64,000 nucleotides of DNA. It comes from Phytoseiulus persimilis (lineage: Eukaryota > Arthropoda > Arachnida > Mesostigmata > Phytoseiidae). Position 1 is the first letter of the stretch, and every line of letters starts with the position of its first letter. The notes beneath the pieces were generated by a model. That model saw nothing but the letters and a program-made list of their open reading frames with translations, was not told the DNA's origin and did no database searches. The translations under genes and the position numbers were made by a program. The stretch is from NCBI GenBank assembly GCA_037576195.1, contig CM075102.1, forward strand, positions 41,412,745 to 41,476,744, in the 5' to 3' direction. Of this stretch, positions 50,901 through 64,000 are shown piece after piece.

Positions 50901-53900
50901 GGTCTTCGCTTGCCCCAGTCGAACCCCGACTTTTCCGTTCAAGGGGTAACCCGTGGGCCCGGTAAGCCCCTCGGCGGGTTTGAGTGACGTGCGAGTTGCG
51001 CGGATTTCCACTCGATCTCAGTCGCTTCGCGTTTCTCGGGCCAGGGTCGAAGCGGTGGCATCGGAAGCCACAAAGGAAGCTGGAAAGATCCGAATACAAG
51101 ATGTCAACGAGGTAGCGGGCGGCATCAGCTGAAATGACGTCAGGTTCGGTCGGCGCCTCCACCTCGAGACTCTCTTGTCGACTCTTTGCGGGAGAGGGTG
51201 GGCATAGGATGTTCTATTTTTAGTTCGGAGAGCGCGACGATAGCTGCTGTTCGCTGCGTGCTGCCACGGCGGTCCTAGAACGGTGGACCCTTCAGTCAGC
51301 TGCGGACATCCATGCTCTACGGTGTCGTTAATCAGCCAGCCAGTCAGTCATTCGGTCGGCCAGTCATTCTGTCGACCCGTCAACAGTCCTCGCTCCGACG
51401 TCGTTCATGAGCGGCGGATTTGGGAATTTTTTGTGCGCTGTGTTCGACCAATGTTGTTGTTGTCGGTTACCGTCGACGCTGCGGCAGCTGCGAGTAGGCA
51501 TCAGGGAAGGTGAAGCCTCTGTCGGAGAGAGCGCGCAGGACAGCATTTAGGCCGGTGCTAGTGTGTTGTTGTGACGAACTGACTGTCGGCCCGCATTGTC
51601 AACCTGTGAAACGGAGCCTTCCGGGATCCGTCCCTCGACGGCGTCGAGATTGACATCGGGATTTATTTCGAACTGTCGGCGGTGGCGGCGGCGACATCGG
51701 AAGCAGTCCGCAGCCCGCAACGGCAAAACAGCCGGAGCGGCATCGAGAAGGAGAGACATTTGCGAAAACGACCGAAATTCTCGCTCGCCCCTACACAGGA
51801 CGCATGAACTCGCTCGCGCAGACGAAAACATAATATCCTCTCGAAGCCGTTGACTTAACAGGTCGCCGGAGTTTTCTGACTGGCAACATTGTTGTTATTC
51901 CTCAGTCCTGCCTCCTGAGAGACGGTAAGCCAAGTTGTCGCCCTTACCTAGATAGAGACCGATTGAAAATGAAAACGATTTGAGTAGCATCGACCTGGAA
52001 AAGTAGCATCTCAGACCTTTGGGTTCGGTGTTTGGGCTTGTTGATTGATCTCGGCTGGCAGCTCAACCAGGGCAAAGGTTCGGGAAGAGTTACCGTTCTC
52101 GTTTCTGCTGTTGTCATTGTTCCATTCGTTGTGGTTGTTGCGGCTGGTGCTGCGAGCGCCGACAGGAACGAGATCCAGTCCTGGGCGGAGAAACGTGATC
52201 GAGACAGCCTGACCACCTGACACTATGACTTGCGGGCTGCATGGCCTACTGAAGCTCCGTTCCTCGGACCCCGGCATAGACATCGCGACTCTTCAGTCGC
52301 CGCTTGTTCTTCTGCTTCCGAACTGGCGTCGATCGGAGCTTCGCGCAGGGAGCTCCGTTGACGGGAACCTGCGAAACATTGAGCAGATGGACGATGAATG
52401 ACTACCACAGACGGTCGTGCGTTCCGTTCCGTGCATCGGCTTCTGAGACTAGGAACTCCTGACACAAACCAGTGAGCAGCTTCTTGTTTCGCGGAATCGA
52501 TGACATCATGAAGTCTGATTCAAGTCAAAAGAGGATTACGAGGATTCTCGGCTGGGCCCACCGGTGACGGCGGGCGGGCGAATATTGAGCGCCAGGTCGA
52601 CTCCTTTGACTCGGCGATCAAGAGTTAAGTAGGAAACGCTGATCACTCGATGTTGTTGATTCCGATCCAGCCGGCAACCACGTTCTCCTCGTGCGACCAT
52701 GACGACGAGGAATCGGGATCGGTTACTCCGCACTATTGGGTCTTGATAGAACTCACGAAGACCTCCTGAGATCTGGTGAACCCTCTGAGATCCGGTGGGA
52801 GGGGCGCAATCAACGGCTGCCAGCTCGTTTTGACGAATGATGGTGAAGACGACGGGCACAAACCTCGAACACGTATTTATGTTCGGTCATGGATTGAGTG
52901 ATGAGAGAACGGATCCAGCGAGAGAGCTCGCCATCCAGCATGCTTCGCCGACCTGCGCGCCCAAGCGTCTGGCACCGCCAACGCGGCAGAATCTTGGTTG
53001 GCTAGCTGTGACTGGCTGAGGGCCATACATCCAGCCGGCAACAAGTAAGAGCTAAGCGCGGCTTGGTTGCGCATTCGATTGGCCGGCTGTCATTCAAACT
53101 GAACTAACAAGCCCCAGTTAGACTAAGTGATGCGTCTTTTCGATCCATGGCATTCTTCGGCAATCGAATATGCAGCCGACCGAAGAGACGTACTCGCTCG
53201 GTAGGCGTTCTCGATTACGTCGCGAATCGCTCCGAGGACTTCGACGCTTAGTATCCCGGCAAGAGTGACCGCGAAAGTTCTCGAGCGAGCGGATCTGCTC
53301 CCGGTTTTTCCCCGCTCTCCCACCGAACACGAAGCGCGCTCGTCCGGTACCTCACCAGGAGGAGCCGGCCCGGATTCCCGCTCTGCGCAGCTGACATTTC
53401 TACGTGGCTATTCAAACGTCGTATCAAAGGCTTGGACGTTCGGCTTGCGACAGCATCTGAAACTCCGAATGATATCCATGCCCTCCCCCCAACAAGCTCC
53501 CCGCAACCCTTTTGAAATCCCGGATTTCGCACGACTCCCCCAAGGCCGCCGAAATCCCCTACGGTGCTCCCTGGCGAGTCCCTCCTGTCCCTTCGCGTGT
53601 GGAGGGACATGACGTCCCACAGGAAGCCCTCTCTCTCTGTCTCCGTCCAGGTCGCTGCAAACACATTCACCCCCGCAAACTATTTCTGGCATCGTTACCC
53701 TTCCCCGCGACTTGACGTCTCCTCTGGACGCCCAGGAGACAACGTTCCTGACATACTTTCGTTGCTTTTGCTCTGACTTATTCCCATCGAAATCCGCTGA
53801 CGACAGAGTTTTCGAAAGCGAGAAGCGGCTTCCCTTACTTCGCGACATAACAAGGCTTCGCCCTGATTCAGAGCAGTATTCTCGGAGAACGGGCCCAGTT

Positions 53901-56900
53901 GTCCATGGAAGAAACGCTGGCGAATCGAGTGGAAATGCTGGAGAATGTCGCTTCATTGGGATGAGGACACGGAAGCGAATCGCGGTGGCAGACAGAGTCG
54001 GACCTTTTAGGCATCCTATCAGAGCTCTCATAATGGAGAACCTGTTGGCGGCTTTCGTTTTCGCACTTCGCCGCCGGAGACAAAGAGCTGAGCCTTCCCA
54101 AACACGTGGAGGTCTCTATGACGACTCATGATTCTACGTCGTTGAAATCGAGCCCATAATGTGGCGACTCAAGGCCGACGTTCCAACAATTCGCCGTTGT
54201 GAAGCTGAAACCAGGTTCTCGAGGAACGACTAGGGCCTTCTATCCCGAACGGCAGTTCTGAACTCAACGACGCTCGGAATGAGATCCGACTGATACTCAT
54301 GACTTGAACTCATGAGTCACTTGAATAGGAACGCGGAGTTGAGGGTTACGGCGTCAACCTCGGGGAACAGCTCCGTTGGGTGCGAGAAAACGAGATCCTC
54401 TCCGATCTTCATGAATTCCAAGTCGGTCGAAATCGCTGCGGGTCTGAAGCGATTCACTGATCTCCATCGTTATCCGTGGCGAGAGTACGTATCCTTGTCC
54501 CGTACGCCAACGGCGTATACAGTTCAGTTCTGAAGCTCACGCAAAGCCGGTCCACCCGTCTCTCGAGAGAGTTGATGATTCATGTAGGTGAGCAGATAAA
54601 TGGTCAGGATCAGGTGGTAAACCATTCCATTGGAGAGGCCAGATTCCGAGTATCTGAGGGAACCGTTGAACGACACAAAAAGTCGCAAGAGATTCACTTT
54701 CATGTCACCCCCAGGAAGGGAAGTACCGGAGGGTGACTCCGGAGGGCTCCACGCGCTGGTACTGAAACAACTGGAGGAAGCACAGATCGATTGAGGGAAG
54801 GGTTTTGGTCGAACCGTGCCCGTGTATGGAGGTCCTGTTAGCCGGCGAGCGCAGGTTTGGGGAAATCCTGGAGCATCACAAGCGGCTGCACGTCTCGCGT
54901 GCACGGGGCGTGTCAGATCGTGCCGGGGGAATTTACTCGGAATTCACTGAACGCGATTTTTCTCTCCTCCACGTTTCCCCCTCTCTCTCTCCCTCTCGCT
55001 CGTTGTATGTGCAACTGCTTTCTCCTACAGCGACGAGGTCGCGCTGGACGTGAACTCTCGAACGTTCTCGAAGGTTCTGCTCCTTCGCCTCCCTTGTTTC
55101 CCTTTGCCCAAGCACAACCGAGGGTAGAATCGATGCCGAGGACTCGTTGTAGGTTTGTTGCTCCAACTCGATTCGGATCTCCATCGCCTGCCACATTCGG
55201 TGATCCGGGTACTCCGCTGACAAACATCGACTCTTGGCCGTTTACGGTTCGAACTATGTCTCGCGAAACCAGGAGTTCCGACAGGAGTCGACCGTGAGAG
55301 TCGCGGTCGTGTATGCGACCGAAGGAAGACACGCTGTGCCCTGGAATCCGCAGGGGTGATAGCGATAGCCACCGTGATGATGAGAAGAAGTCGCCACCGA
55401 TTTGACGAAGGCGACCAGCCGTGAGCCAAGATCGCGACAACCCTCAAATGACGTCGGAGCTACGCACTCGACGTGATGGGTCTGTTTACGAGACCCTCAA
55501 CACATCACAACTGTAAAACGACTTTCAGGGAACTTCCTAAGGACTTAGTCGCGGCCGAGACCATATGTAAAGTCTCCTGAAACGCCAAGCGGGTCAGAAT
55601 GCAGCTCTTCGGGCGGCCGTTGATCCGCCTCGGACCCTAAAATCGAGAAATATCTGAACCGCTATTTAAAGAGACCTGGGCTAATGCTTCGGATGTTATC
55701 AAAGCACCTTTTGGAACAGGTCATCCATCCATCCCCGTTCGTCGTCATAGTGAGCACCGGATGGCGGCTGACACAGAACGAGAGTCAGGATAGACGCCTG
55801 TTTACGTGAGCGTCGATACAAAGTCCGCTCGAGTTGGGCTCTACCCGTTCGCGGTGTTGCGCACAAGACGGTCCGATAGTACACCGATTCAGCTGCCAAA
55901 AGACTCAGAAAGGTTGTCTCCAAATGGAGTGGCGGCCGAGATATTTCATGTCGAAAGGCTGAAACATGGCTTCAGCGGGGCTCTCGCTGAATTTATAATA
56001 TCAGTGGATGGTACTTCGCTGCTCTCATGACAACTACACTAGAGGAAGATCTTGACGAAAGACAAATGTTCCCATCCGAGTTCTTTTTACATCCGTTCGA
56101 CGAGCCATATATTCATAGTGGTCACGATGGCTCTCGAAAACGTACGCGTCTCGCTGTGGCATATGTTCGGACGCTTTCGGCATGAAATCGTTGCTACAAC
56201 ACCTGGCTCTTGGTGGAATGCCCTCGTTTCGAGGGTTCCAGCAGATCCTTTTCCGTCACGAGATTATTTATCTGGTTCTAAGGAATATGGAGTGAGAGGC
56301 TGCCTAGTCGGAAAGCTCTCGTCTCATAGAATAATCAACAAGGACCGCGTCTGTGTGATCTGCTCTAAATCCGGGAATAGAGTTCCGATCGTCGCCAAGC
56401 CTACGGAAATGCGCTGAAGTCTCAGTCTACAAGTTCCTGCTCTCATCCGATCGGCCCGCCGGTACCAGTCCTGCAGCCTCTGTTGCGGGAACTTGACCAT
56501 CATCTTCGAGCGACGGGGGCTCGAGATAATAAGGAGTATCGCGAATGCTTCAGCAGAATACTCCATCAGAACAAGGGAATACCAGTAAGGACAGATGGGG
56601 TGACCAAGGCATTGAGTCTGGATGTTTACCAAAGAGGACGAAGAAGTGATATACGATAACCGGAGAGGAAGCGGCCCACTTGCATCAGCAAGGGCGGGTG
56701 TGCTTTCAACTCTAAAATAACGCAGCAGACTCCAACGAAAACATCGATAGACGAAGGAGGCATTCAGCATGTGCCGATGAAGTGTGCACTACATACTTCC
56801 GAGGCAAGAGAGCGCCGAAAAAGACTAGGACTCTACGGAGATCCAGATACCGTTGGAATGAAGACGACGAAGAGTCTGCAGCAAAAGTGGATGGAGACCC

Positions 56901-57281
56901 GGACGACAGGGACTCGACTCTGCCATATTATCTCTGAAAAATAAATAGGTCAATAATAATAAACTCGTACCATAACCCTTAGAATCAGCTCTTCGGGAGA
57001 GATTTCGGGATGACAAGGACTCTGTCCGACAGAATCAATCAATTACTCGACAGCACTCGGCTATTGGGAATGATTCCGACGAAACCAATCGACCCACCGA
57101 TCGATCGGCCGCGCCAACAATTGAATCGCGCCGAGTAGGACTCAGGAGATACCTTGGAACGGTATGACGATACGTCGGCTTTCCGGCCCTCCTGCCCAAA
57201 GTTTTCTTCTTCTGCCACGAAGCTCACTGTGAGGGGATATTCTTCGAAAATAGGGGCCACGTAGCTGAGACTGAAACATTG

Positions 57282-57301
57282 TATCTATCTATCTATCTAT
57301 C
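57282..57301 (+). repeat. (TATC)n microsatellite
   Basis: Five consecutive TATC units in otherwise unremarkable sequence. Confidence 0.85.
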
Positions 57302-58999
57302 CGGTTGCTCATGTTAACTGGCGTGACGGCGATCCAGAGATTTCTTCTGAGAGCGACTCGCTGCGAACGGAATGGTACCTGAACGAATCTCTGCGGTTCT
57401 GTGGATAGAGGGTGTTCAAGCCAGACATGCGTTCTCACTGAGCGGGGAACGGTATTCCGTAGTTCTGGAAGCTCTCAGTGTAGACGGGGAAGTCCCAAAG
57501 TGGACTTGTTCGCCACATTGGGAGTTACGGCAAATCGCTTCCTTGTTCCCACTTCTTCCTCCTCGTTGCCGAAGGAACTGGATGAGAAAACATGACAGAA
57601 ACGACTTTTGTCCAGCTCACTGCGCTGCTCGATTAAGATCGTCACACTTTTCCGTCGATGTCCCATAGTTTCCCAGCTTAGCAGCGAGTTTCCCGCGACG
57701 AGCTTATTGATATCTCAGAGCTAGTTCCAGTGGAAGATTCCGCGCCTGAGACTCCTCAGATTTTCATCTTCCGTCCAACGGAAAAGCAAGTCTAGCCCAC
57801 GCCGACTCGTCCGCGGCCCTAAAAAGCATATTGATTCCAAGTGGGGAAACTCCGAGACGAGGCTCATTCTCCCTGTAGAGAAGGGCTTCTTGGAGGCTTC
57901 GTTCACCCCATGGTGTTGCCGAGTCGATCCGCGGCCACCGGGCTGGGTGCCTCGGCTGTGTTAACTACGGAATGTTTCATTCGATGACTATCTGGCGCAT
58001 CACGACCATTCTGTAGAGTATGCGTTGAATGCCTGACGTCGGAGGTGTCACCTGGACCTTCGAAACAGTGGCTGTCCTTGAGTGCGAATTACGGCCGCAG
58101 TTTTTACTACGGCGCGAACCTTACTCGTCTCAAAAGCCCTGGAGGACGCTTCAGCCTCGACTCGGGTCGCGATGAACTCATCAACGATTTCCTCCGCGAT
58201 TGAGGGATGCTCAAGGGTTTCCGATGAACGAGTGCCCGAAAACTCAGTCCGTCCCGACGCCCCCATGGTATGACCGTCGAATGCGAGCTAGTTTCTCCCG
58301 TTGTGTGCGTCAGCATCCCCCATTCCAGGGCCTAATCTCACTCCGCTTGCTAATAACCAGCGCTCGCGAGGTCAGAGAGTTGGGAAACGTCTACAATGCG
58401 GGATTTCCGATGGAGCTCGGATGCTCATACCATCCAAATTACCGTTCTGAGCTGCAAATAGGGGACGTATTCAGATCCAGACCCGAGCGAAGTCACGAGG
58501 AGCATCTGGGTGCCACGATCTCGAATGGTCGACCAACGGTCGGCACATTCTGTCTCCAACGAGACACAAGCAACAAATACCGCTGAATGCGGTGTTTGAG
58601 AGTGCGCAGTGGGCGACAGACAGAGTTCTCCGAACTTCGAGGACCCGGGTAAGGCACCGCCCGCACTTCGCTGGGCTCCGGCCTTCACGAATATAAATCG
58701 GACCTCCAGCGAGAAACGTTCGCCTTCGAAGCATCGCTTCCGAAGGCTTTTTTCCTCTCCAATTGTTCGCTGCCATGACCGCGACTAACATCTGGATCAC
58801 CATGACAGCTCATTCGTGAACTCGTGATGAGCTCGCGAATCGATATGGCATTCAGCAGGGACGCAACGGTCGCGAACTCCAAAATTCATGGGGGGGCGAG
58901 GAAGAAACGACCCTTTCAACATACCCTCTCATCATGTGGGGTTGGTGTGCAACGAGCTTGCTGCTTTCGTATCGAGACTTCGACATCTCCACTAAATGT

Positions 59000-59032
59000 A
59001 GTAAATGGGTCACGAGTCGGGACCCATTTACT
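59000..59032. repeat. Inverted repeat, 12-bp perfect stem
   Basis: AGTAAATGGGTC (59000-59011) and its exact reverse complement (59021-59032) flank a 9-nt loop. It is followed after 19 nt by a second, longer palindrome that shares the core GTCGGGAC. Confidence 0.9.
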
Positions 59033-59051
59033 CATGTACCATTCTTCTCAT

Positions 59052-59086
59052 TGACCATGGTGTCGGGACTCCCGACACCATGGTCA
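59052..59086. repeat. 35-bp palindrome, 17-bp perfect arms, 1-nt centre
   Basis: The arms at 59052-59068 and 59070-59086 are exact reverse complements around a single C at 59069. The arm contains GACCATGGTGTCGGGA, which itself includes the palindrome CCATGG. No gene is recognised nearby, so its role is unknown. Confidence 0.92.
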
Positions 59087-62000
59087 GTATACACATGGGA
59101 AGAACAACGGCAATCGCGGCCGCAGATCGTTCAAAGTTCGGCGATCGCTTGCCTGAGCGACCAATTGCTCGCCCGCTCGTCCGCCCGTGGCCTGCCTGTC
59201 CGCCCGTCGCCTTGATTCGACCTTCACGATGACGACCTTGGCCGTGGCCTCGCTTAGAGCATCGTTAGCGACACACACATACAAGTTCGTCACCGAATCA
59301 TGATCGTTACTTGTTCCGTATCGATTTGTCAGGTAGCAGTGTGTGAGTGGCCGTGTTTGCGAGCCAACCAACAATTGCGGCTTGCCCTAAACGGAATACC
59401 AGTTCGGGCCGAGCACGGTTAGGCTCTTGAATTTTACGAACTATAGTTTCAGCCTATTCTGGGTTTTTGCGCCCATCAAGTTCCAGCAACTCGGACGGAT
59501 GTTCGGAATGAATCTTGTCTGCGGGAATTTCCCCATTTAGGACGTCCGACTCCTTCGTTTGGACCTCCTAGTCCGAGTGAGAGAAGCGAGGCTGTTTGGA
59601 GGGAGGGGTGGGATCGGGCGGTTCGACGATGTCGGCAAGAGAGCTTGACACAGCAGGGGAAGTGTCATCAAAAAAGATAGAAGTTATCGAGCGCGCTGAA
59701 TATTGTTCGCCAAGTCTGCGAAGTCGTCGCGAATCGATTTCCATTGGCCTCTGAAACCAAGGTCAGCCTGAACTTAGTTCATGATCGACATATATCCGGC
59801 TGAATCTCTGATCTCATCTAATGAAAAATGTAGTCGCTCCGCACTTGCATAACTCGGCGAACATGTTGAATTTCGAAAAAGGTTGCTCCGCCCAGACCGA
59901 TGTTGAGTGGGAGACTCGACAAAGAGATCACCATGCTCTAAACTGTACAAGCACGTGGACATCACGACTCAAGCTTAGATTCTAGCGGGAATTCCTGAGT
60001 TTGAACGGAAGGTTCATTGATTAAGGGCTTTCGTGGCTTGCGCGTCAGTGAATGAGGCTTCTCAAACGGATCATTCGAGCGTCGGCAGCGTGTCCCTGAG
60101 CTAAACATCCCATTTTCTAATCATTCCAGATGAGATTCGCGTGATCCCCGTGTGATGATAGCATGACGACCTGTCAGCTTCGAAATGATGATCGGTAAGT
60201 GCTCAAGATGAGCGATTGTCTCTCCAAGTTCAAGACGAGGGCGCTCGTAGATGTCACCGTCGTCGGGCATTTGTGTTCCGGTTGCCAGATTGGATGTTCC
60301 GGTTGAGAGTTCCGGAGGCAAGAACGTTCGACACATCGGAATGCGTCAGGAGCAATGTCAAATTAGTTATGGAACATTCGGAATCGTATTTTGGAAATCA
60401 TCCTCGATTCTCGATAAATGATGGTCGAGACTCGGTATTCTGCGAAGAGTGATGAAACGTGATGAGCGTCGAAGACAGCGTGAGTGTCCCTAGAGGACGT
60501 CCCTCAAGGTGCGTTAGGACCGATGACCGGCATCAATCTGAGAGAATTGATAAATGATTCACTCGCGACTGGTACTCCCCCGCGAGGCAGACTCCGGCGT
60601 TTTTTTGAGGGCGGAGGGGGGGGGGGGCAGAAAAACTGGGTTCTTGATCCCCCGCGGGCAAGAATCCAAACGTTGTTGGCTTGGAAGCTCCATCGGACGC
60701 GATTCCAATTTTCAAAAGTCGGAATGGAGTTCGGACCCAGACTCGCGACTTCTGAAAGTGAAAAAAGTATCCAATACGTTCACCAGGTATCCAAGTCGGA
60801 GCTATTTGCCAGCGGACAAACTATCGTCCCCAGGAGCTCCGGCGGCGGTTGGCAGCGGCAGCGTTCCCAGAGTTTATTCTAGGCAGCGTTGTTCCGCTGC
60901 ATTCACGTCAGGCAGACAACGACGACGACTACTAACGCTCTGGCTGCTGTTTTCACTCGGGGCTTCGCTCACCGACTGACTGCTGGTTGGCAAGCGAAGC
61001 AAGGCAGAGTACCAAGCTGACTAGCCGCAACTTGAATGACTGGCAGAGAGGCAAGACCAGCCCGTCGTCGTCGGTTCAGGCAGGCGGGCAGGCAGGCTGC
61101 TCGACCAGCAGTCCACCCAATTGGTCTGCTTGCTGCCGACCAAAATAGCCTCTCAAGGCTGAAGGATGACGGAGAGCCGTAAACAAACCGCTAAGGCTGC
61201 CGCCAACAAAACAACGAACCAATATATCTCGAGGCAGATGGCAACGTAACCACCTCTCTTCCTATAGAAACCACAGAATCGACGTCTGATTCAATCAAAT
61301 CTCTAGGACTGACTCTAAATAGAACAGTGACGTTCCCGACCGACTCGAGCACAACCTTCCGCCTCGGGGAGAATATTGTAGAAACTATTCTGAGCGTCCC
61401 GGCCATTTCAAGGTTTCCAGATGACTTGCGATTCGCGTTCCATCGAGACGGTTTGTTCAGTAACTCGAATACGGCGAAAGGGCCCTCGGTTTCGTCGGCC
61501 ACGGAGTGAGAATCTTGGATACTGAGAGACAGTGTCGATATCTGGCTTCCTGTTCGGGCCTCGACAAGTGCTGCGTTTCCGGAGTGATTGAAGAGCTGAT
61601 GTTTTCGGTTGATAGGTTTATTAACGCATTCGTGGCTGTGCTCAGTCGTGAATTTACTCCTCCATTCATGGCGGTGCTCATTGGCGGAAGCTGATCACAT
61701 GTGATCCGTTGTCTTGGATATGCCATCCATCGGCCTCACGTTCTGTCTTATTTATGTTGAGGCGTTCTCTGGCCGTCGTTCGGCTGCGAGTATGGCTCGG
61801 CCCCGCTTGCCTAGAACGTCGGTCCAGCAGCGGCAGCCACAGCGATTCGCGCTCGCCGGCCGAGCAGACATAATAAAGCGAATCTTGTGGCTCTGAGAAA
61901 CCCAACGACCAGTGAGCACAGCGTGAGCGAGTGTGCATCACGAGTGGTGTCATCACGTACGCTCGGCCCGGTCATTCTGTGTACATTGGCTTCACGGCTT

Positions 62001-62600
62001 GTTGATGTTGAGCCACAGGTGGTTGAGAAGACGGCAAGGGTCAGAGCTCGACGCAAGAGTCTCCGAAGTTCCCCTGCTCCTCGTCCGAGCCTACCCAACT
62101 TGATTTCGTCGGACAGCTCGAGTCCGTGGCGATCAGCGGCCGCCCGCGCCCACGATGTCCACTCGTAGATGAGGGCGTTGTGGTTCGGGTGCGCCCCGCG
62201 TCGAGTATCCGATAGAACCGTTTTCTCTCTCGTTCGGCGGCTCCCTCTCAGGCACCGTTTCCGCGATGAAACCGTTGTGAGCGATTGAGGAATAGAGTTG
62301 GACGAGCTCCCTATTCTGGAAGTTGCAACTCTCGGCAGTGGGCGAATCAGCCAACGAACGGCGCGCCGGATGAGAGAGTGGAAGAGAGGAAAGATATTCT
62401 GAGATGTCGAACAGGACCAAAATAACCAGGGCCACCCTTTGGAGACACAGGCGACGCGCCCGGAATAACCGACTGCCCCTGTAGCGACTTCCTATTTTCG
62501 TCTGGGGAGAGGAAGCCGCTCAAATAAGCTTGGACGAATCTATATTATGAGCTAGTTTCCACTAAATTTAGATCCGCCGCACCCGCGGTTCCGGTTACAG

Positions 62601-63676
62601 CGCCCGAAGCCTCCCGAAAAGCCATTACGGCCCACGTGCATTGTACGCTGTCATGTGGACTCGCGGTCCTGCGTCTCGACGCCCTGCTCTCGCCCCATGG
62701 GGTTATGGCCCGATGTGAAAATATCTCACGATCTGAATACTTCATTTCCCGTTCCGTCGGACAGTCCATCGCTGCATCCGCTTTCAGCGTCGCTCGTGGG
62801 CTCCCCGGCCGAGAGACCGTCGGCTGGTCGGGTCTATTCGTGAGTCAATCGATTCAAGCACAGAAATCGGGACCCAGAAAAGAAGAGCGCCAGAATGTGG
62901 TTACTTGTTGTGAGCTTGCCTCACTCTGCTCTCCTGGCAGGCTGCTAGCAGACTGGAAATAGAAACATAAGACACTATTCAACAATAGAACACAAAGAGA
63001 CGGTCGTCGGCCAACGCCTTCGAAAGTTCCGTTCTCGGCCAAGCTGAATGCCACGTGATTACACACCATTAAGAAGAGTTTAGCTTCGTGTATTCGTTCC
63101 AGTACTCAAAACGAATGCGTTCGGCCGGCGTTCGATGGCCAGTACATGTCCAAGAGCTTGTACATCGTGCTCCGAGAAGCTGCCAGGGCGATTCCTCACA
63201 GTTCATTTGACTTGGGATTTGATCCCAATCAAGGGAGCGCCATGTCTCGCAAGGCCCGTTCTTTTAACTGCAAGCTTTCGCCCCCCGGCGCGAGGAAACC
63301 CGCCGTGAATCTCGCAACAGAATCGCTCCCCCAAAAGGTTGTCAAGCTCGGAGGACTGCGGGGCAAGGCGCATGTGAGTCTCTCGACTTCGGAATCCCTC
63401 AGTTACCTTTCAAAATTAGGTCCTCCGCGAGGAACTTCCCGCCTGAATGAGAGCGAGGGACACAGAGGGGATCGTCAGGAAGCATTGAGCGAGGAATGAC
63501 ATCTTCAGGAACCTTGACGGGTTCGCTCCAATTGAGTTCCCCGATCCCTTCTGTCCGCCGACGATTGGTACACGCCTCATGCGCTCGCCACACGAGAGTC
63601 CCGATAGACAACTCGGCTTTCAACCGGTTTCCGTTCAATATGCCTGCTCCGAGCTTGATGGAACTAATTGGCGATG
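62601..63676 (+). CDS. Partial unrecognised multi-exon gene at right edge
   Basis: Exons at 62601-62839 (after TTACAG, ending at GTGAGT) and 63202-63373 (after CTCACAG, ending at GTGAGT) join in phase 2. They give a Ser/Pro-rich segment (LNTSFPVPSDSPSLHPL) followed by SSFDLGFDPNQGSAMSRKAR and KVVKLGGLRGKAH. A third exon, probably 63466-63676 and ending at another GTGAGT, can follow in phase 0 but its left edge is uncertain. The 5' end and the 3' end were not found, so more exons should lie beyond 64000 and perhaps upstream near 62.0 kb. Composition suggests an intrinsically disordered region of a large protein. No domain is recognised. Confidence 0.4.
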
Positions 63677-64000
63677 GTGAGTCCACCAATGCCAACGTCT
63701 GCGCTCAGTCCCACTGCATGGAAACAGCCGTAATCAAAAAGTCGATAGTGGCCCGACGGATTGAGCTAAAGCCGCACTCTATGACTCTGGAGCTTCGACT
63801 TTTACTCTTTGTAGAAGAACACGCCGGATGACCCTCTGGCATCGTGTCTCTTTGATCTAGATCCTCGAAAATTCGAAACCCGTCAGCGGCTTCAAACACG
63901 CGACGCCGTTTGAATCCAACATCTTCTACCGGTTCCGGACAAGGTGAACAAGCTTTGGCACGGCGTTCGATGTGCTCGCCAGAATTCTATCCTCGAACTA

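Larger units (their letters stand above)
47940..62600. other. Long stretch without recognisable genes
   Basis: I found no exon of a known protein in this 14.7 kb. Many open frames of 60-200 codons overlap on both strands; the longest (207 codons, minus, 53408-54031) has no recognisable domain. GC-rich, triplet-rich blocks at about 50.2-52.0 kb and 60.8-61.2 kb look like promoters or 5' UTR exons and could belong to the gene at the right edge. A (TATC)n microsatellite lies at about 57282-57301, a paired hairpin at 59000-59086, and a 12-G run at 60616-60627. Confidence 0.4.

Noticed and set aside
53408-54031. A 207-codon minus-strand frame in the gene-poor right part
   Set aside because: Both strands carry overlapping long frames here and the translation has no domain-like features.

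Overview
This is nuclear DNA of an animal, most likely an arthropod. Genes are split by short spliceosomal introns (about 75-175 bp) plus a few long ones, the tRNA has an animal-type sequence, and the conserved genes are metazoan. Base composition is near 50% GC and the genes are compact. A mite or another chelicerate would fit, but that is a weak inference and I do not name a species.

Layout. (1) 1.4-2.6 kb: exons of an unrecognised plus-strand gene whose joins do not all keep frame. (2) 5.55-8.75 kb, plus: PSMD1/Rpn2, the large scaffold subunit of the 26S proteasome regulatory particle, two exons, 1038 aa. (3) 11.05 kb, plus: tRNA-Leu(CAG). (4) 11.4-14.0 kb, minus: alpha subunit of Rab geranylgeranyltransferase (RabGGTA), six exons found, with a short leucine-rich-repeat tail. 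(5) 14.66-20.16 kb, minus: an intact Ty3/gypsy LTR retrotransposon with matching 226-bp LTRs, a 4-bp target duplication and one 1617-codon gag-pol ORF. (6) 20.2-27.8 kb: no convincing gene. (7) 27.8-47.9 kb, plus: a salt-inducible kinase (SIK) gene with 13 coding exons that join in frame to 1009 aa. Its 8.7-kb intron contains a complete gene on the other strand, Integrator subunit 3 (INTS3, two exons, 1096 aa). (8) 47.9-62.6 kb: no recognisable gene, but a striking pair of hairpins near 59.0 kb. (9) 62.6-63.7 kb, plus: exons of an unrecognised gene that runs off the right edge.

The cellular genes have separate core roles: protein degradation, Rab prenylation, nuclear RNA 3'-end processing, and LKB1/PKA-controlled kinase signalling. 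They do not form a pathway. The most informative relationships are positional. INTS3 is nested in SIK. The retrotransposon's primer-binding site matches the tRNA-Leu lying 8.8 kb away. The downstream LTR points its promoter at the nearby RabGGTA gene. I found no clear evidence of a wholly new system.
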